59,882 nucleotides of DNA from a virus, in IMG/VR virus record IMGVR_UViG_3300026519_000015, positions 1 to 59,882 of that record; one strand, given 5' to 3'. The number at the start of each line of letters is the position of its first letter. Within the stretch, counting starts at the first letter, position 1. Positions 57,332 to 59,882 of this stretch are shown here, one piece after another. The notes beneath the pieces were generated by a model. The model did no database searches. It was not told the origin of the DNA and worked only from the letters and a program-made list of their open reading frames with translations. A program made the translations under genes and the position numbers.

Positions 57332-59882
57332 TTATTCCGCCACCCCGGAGTCTTGACCCGCACCTTAGAAGCCCGTTTCTTCCTCTCCTGTTTCCGCTTC
57401 TTCAGCATTTGAGGAACCCGACCCTGAAGAGTTTTGCGCATATTCCGAACTGCTCGTTCGTACTCCAGTTTTCTACCTTCCGACAAACTCTCAATCGTGA
57501 CCCCAAACGCCTCCATCCGTTTCGCGATCACTAACGCGATCTGATCCTCCGTAAGCCTAACTTTATTCCCGGGGTAAATCCCAATCCAATTCTCATGACC
57601 GCCCTCACCCCATACATCAGCACCCGTAGCGGCTAACTGCAACGCCCGGTCCAGACCTTCCGGATCAGACCCCGAGAGCCAACTGTCGATCATAGGATTA
57701 ACCTGGTCCAGTAAATCATTCACATTGTCTTTCTCAATCATCGACAGCCAGGCTTTTTCCTGTAGATACGGGTTATTCTTACCGATCTGGACACCCGCCC
57801 AACCCGCAAGGTACTCACTCAATTGCCGGGATTGGGCCCCTACATACGGATAAACAGACTGCCCGAATACTTCCTCGATTGTCGTGCCCGCTATCGCACG
57901 CAGCACATAACGCCCCATCTTGAGCGCCTGGTACGCCTTCATCCTGGGGTCCAAAGACCGGTCCCGGTTATACACAGGTCTTCCGGGGCGATACCGATCC
58001 CGGTTAGTCGCGATATCCATCAGGACAGGCCCAAACCCACTCACCTGACTCGATACATAACGGCCCGCAATCTCGGTATCCAGCACCGCCCCCGATAACC
58101 GCACCGGATCCTTATACATCCCCATGAAAGGAATTGTGACGTAATTCGTGGGTGATAACTGAATATTCGCAATATCGTTCGGGTTATTCCACTGGTACTG
58201 AAAATATTTCCCCGGATCCCCCGAAGCAATAGCAGCGAACATACCCCGGTCACTCACGATCCATTCCAGCACCTGTTTCGCTACGAATCCGGTCGTCATC
58301 GCAGTCAACAACGCTTTCTGGTACTCACCACGCAGATTCTTCGCCAGCACAGGATCCCGGACATGCCACAAACTCCTACCTAAAGGTGAAAGCAACATAG
58401 TATCCACTTTGGCTCGGAACCAACCCGGAGTCTTGGCATGCACCATCGTTCCCATTAAACCCTGGCCATACAGGTACTCATCCAGGGAAACACCACCAAT
58501 TACTATTTTTTGGTAATGGTTCAGGGATCCGGCCATCTTGTTGACGTAATCCGCGGCTTCTCTCCGCACCTCCCGGAATGCTATCTCGAACGGGACACCT
58601 CCGCTCATCAACTTCTGACCCCAGTTTTTCCAATGCACCGCGGTCCAGTAATGATACCCGGCAAAAATAGCTTCCTTGATAGGGTTAAATGTAACGAACT
58701 TATTCATCAGGAGATCCGTGTTATACGCGATCCCCCCAATGTTTGTCTCCTTATTCCGCCACATCTCACCCAACTGACGGAATGATTCCGCCTGTTTTGT
58801 GGCTTTCTCAAAAGCCCCCTCGGGTTTCGGTTTTAACTCCGAGGAATTCATCTCTAGTAATCGTTCCTGGATCTTAAGCGCGGTTTTGGCGAAATTATTC
58901 CACGTCTCCATATTGGCGCCACTCAGGATCGCATCCGTCCGCAAAGCCTGCCCTGCTTCCAGACCACGCCGGCCAGCTCCCGCAACCCCGAAAGCATCTA
59001 CCGGGGCCGACACAAAATCCAGAATCCCGCCCCCGAGATTCTTAATCCGCTCCTTAAAAGACCCAGGACCGAACACCGACTTAAAAATCGTCTGGAGCGC
59101 GGTTTTGGAAAAATTAAAGTAAAAATCACTCAGAATATTGACCGCATGATGCACCGGACTACCCGAAAGCTGCGCTAACCTTGTCATCTCGATAATACCC
59201 ATCGCCTCCGGGTTAGTCGCGTTCGGGTCAATATCAAATCGTGCCTTAAAGGCTTTCGCCATCTCGGGGTGCATGTAGACGTGCTTCGCCTCTACTTGTT
59301 TCCCCTTAATCGTCAGGACCGAATCCGGTGCCATCCCTAACCCCGTGTCCGGGCTCGATAACGATATATAGTACTCACCCGTGGACATATCGTCCCCCAC
59401 AGTCCCCAGGGTCCGGGCTAACGGGGGGCTCCCGGATTCGTTCACCATCACCATTGTGATCGGTTCCTCAGCCCCCACCATATTCGGTACCTTGACGCGT
59501 GCAGCATTCGATATCGCCTGCCGCACTGAATCCGCCTTAATAGTAGACCGGATTTGGCGCTTCACTACCTCTACAGGGTCCAGAACCGGATTCCCCAACG
59601 ATAAATGCATCTGGACCCTGGCGATATTCCGCAGGATCTTATCCCGCGCTTCACCACGAAACTCTTCCGCACTATACCCTAAAACTCGCGCCCTTTGCTC
59701 ATCAGTAGCGGCCTTAAACAACTTTGCTCTTTGGGCAGGGGTATTGGTCGCTTTCCGGGTCCAGCCCCAATCCGGGGTCCGTTTTTCGGTACCCGTCATC
59801 AGGGTCTTGAGCGCATTCTGATACAGCTTCTCCGCTTCCTCAATCGTAGGGATACGACGCATCGCTTCCGTGACTAATCGAG
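57328..59882 (-). CDS. giant ejection protein, C-terminal third (continues from base 1)
   Basis: From the Met at 59862 (first copy at 107) the frame runs 844 residues to TGA 57328-57330. Because the frame from 5144 stays open to base 1 and both share the terminal repeat in phase, these are one protein of about 2,523 residues. This part is largely helical with a Lys/Arg-rich end (KKRKQERKKRAS) and stretches typical of large phage virion proteins (FNPIKEAIFAGYHYWTAVHW, LPFIGMYKDP-like). It overlaps the ATP-grasp gene by ATGA. The base at 59756 differs from base 1 (R versus Q/H codon). Confidence 0.85.
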   Translation of the reverse strand, partial: RLVTEAMRRIPTIEEAEKLYQNALKTLMTGTEKRTPDWGWTRKATNTPAQRAKLFKAATDEQRARVLGYSAEEFRGEARDKILRNIARVQMHLSLGNPVLDPVEVVKRQIRSTIKADSVRQAISNAARVKVPNMVGAEEPITMVMVNESGSPPLARTLGTVGDDMSTGEYYISLSSPDTGLGMAPDSVLTIKGKQVEAKHVYMHPEMAKAFKARFDIDPNATNPEAMGIIEMTRLAQLSGSPVHHAVNILSDFYFNFSKTALQTIFKSVFGPGSFKERIKNLGGGILDFVSAPVDAFGVAGAGRRGLEAGQALRTDAILSGANMETWNNFAKTALKIQERLLEMNSSELKPKPEGAFEKATKQAESFRQLGEMWRNKETNIGGIAYNTDLLMNKFVTFNPIKEAIFAGYHYWTAVHWKNWGQKLMSGGVPFEIAFREVRREAADYVNKMAGSLNHYQKIVIGGVSLDEYLYGQGLMGTMVHAKTPGWFRAKVDTMLLSPLGRSLWHVRDPVLAKNLRGEYQKALLTAMTTGFVAKQVLEWIVSDRGMFAAIASGDPGKYFQYQWNNPNDIANIQLSPTNYVTIPFMGMYKDPVRLSGAVLDTEIAGRYVSSQVSGFGPVLMDIATNRDRYRPGRPVYNRDRSLDPRMKAYQALKMGRYVLRAIAGTTIEEVFGQSVYPYVGAQSRQLSEYLAGWAGVQIGKNNPYLQEKAWLSMIEKDNVNDLLDQVNPMIDSWLSGSDPEGLDRALQLAATGADVWGEGGHENWIGIYPGNKVRLTEDQIALVIAKRMEAFGVTIESLSEGRKLEYERAVRNMRKTLQGRVPQMLKKRKQERKKRASKVRVKTPGWRNK
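59757..59882. repeat. direct terminal repeat, right copy
   Basis: Identical to 2..127. See the left copy. If this is an assembly overlap, the closed genome is 59,756 bp. Confidence 0.95.

Noticed and set aside
1-59882. tRNA genes, integrase, phage RNA polymerase
   Set aside because: No cloverleaf was seen by eye and no recognisable integrase or RNA polymerase protein; tRNA absence cannot be proven without a scan.

Overview
This window is an essentially complete genome of a tailed, podovirus-like bacteriophage (Caudoviricetes). The first and last 126 bases are identical (2..127 = 59757..59882), so the contig closes into a circle of about 59,756 bp, and one giant virion gene runs across the join. 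I recognise no integrase, no phage RNA polymerase and no tRNA gene, which suggests a lytic phage that uses host RNA polymerase. Four exact TTGACA-N17/18-TATACT-type promoters, strong AGGAGG ribosome binding sites and an endolysin with a C-terminal domain of the copper-amine-oxidase-N type point to a bacterial, probably Firmicutes-like host. That host guess is inference.

The genome has two arms. They diverge from a GC-rich control region without a convincing gene (about 22.17-23.35 kb) and converge at a terminator near 47.95 kb. The leftward arm (minus strand) starts at 22,167, runs down to base 1, continues at the other end of the window and stops at 47,946. It encodes, in order, a small HTH protein, a putative small terminase, TerL, portal, small head proteins, a scaffold candidate, an N4-gp56-like major capsid protein, a decoration protein candidate, a zinc-ribbon protein, a head-tail adaptor, a beta-propeller tail hub, a GNAT-like protein, several low-complexity virion proteins and a gp15-like internal protein. 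A roughly 2,523-residue ejection protein with an N-terminal lytic transglycosylase domain follows. Past the join come a PurD-like ATP-grasp protein, fibre-type proteins, an HExxH protein, a chain of very small coupled ORFs, a holin candidate, an HNH nuclease, the amidase endolysin, a probable -1 frameshift gene, fibre proteins and a small basic protein.

The rightward arm (plus strand) begins with an early region (23.4-32.7 kb) of many small, mostly unknown genes that share an 'AGGACACA(A/G)CATG' ribosome-binding leader. Two of them are tandem paralogues, one is a pentapeptide-repeat protein and one is a DECH-box SF2 helicase. Then come a 0.4 kb noncoding, partly AT-rich segment, a promoter, and the replication and recombination block (33.2-47.9 kb). 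This holds a family A DNA polymerase with a UDG-like N-terminus, a LexA-type winged helix protein, a UvsY-like mediator candidate, a gp32-like SSB, UvsX/RecA, a DnaB-like helicase, a TOPRIM primase, SbcD/gp47- and SbcC/gp46-like nuclease subunits and a RusA-like resolvase. It amounts to a T4-like recombination-dependent replication kit in a podovirus-like genome.

The most interesting items are a GGGAAAG slippery site in exact register before a stop codon (50979-50985), the GTATAC palindrome family in the divergent control region, two promoters that place the start codon almost at the transcription start, the ATP-grasp gene in the virion module, a 28-bp hairpin upstream of the polymerase cluster, and the chain of coupled micro-ORFs before the holin candidate.
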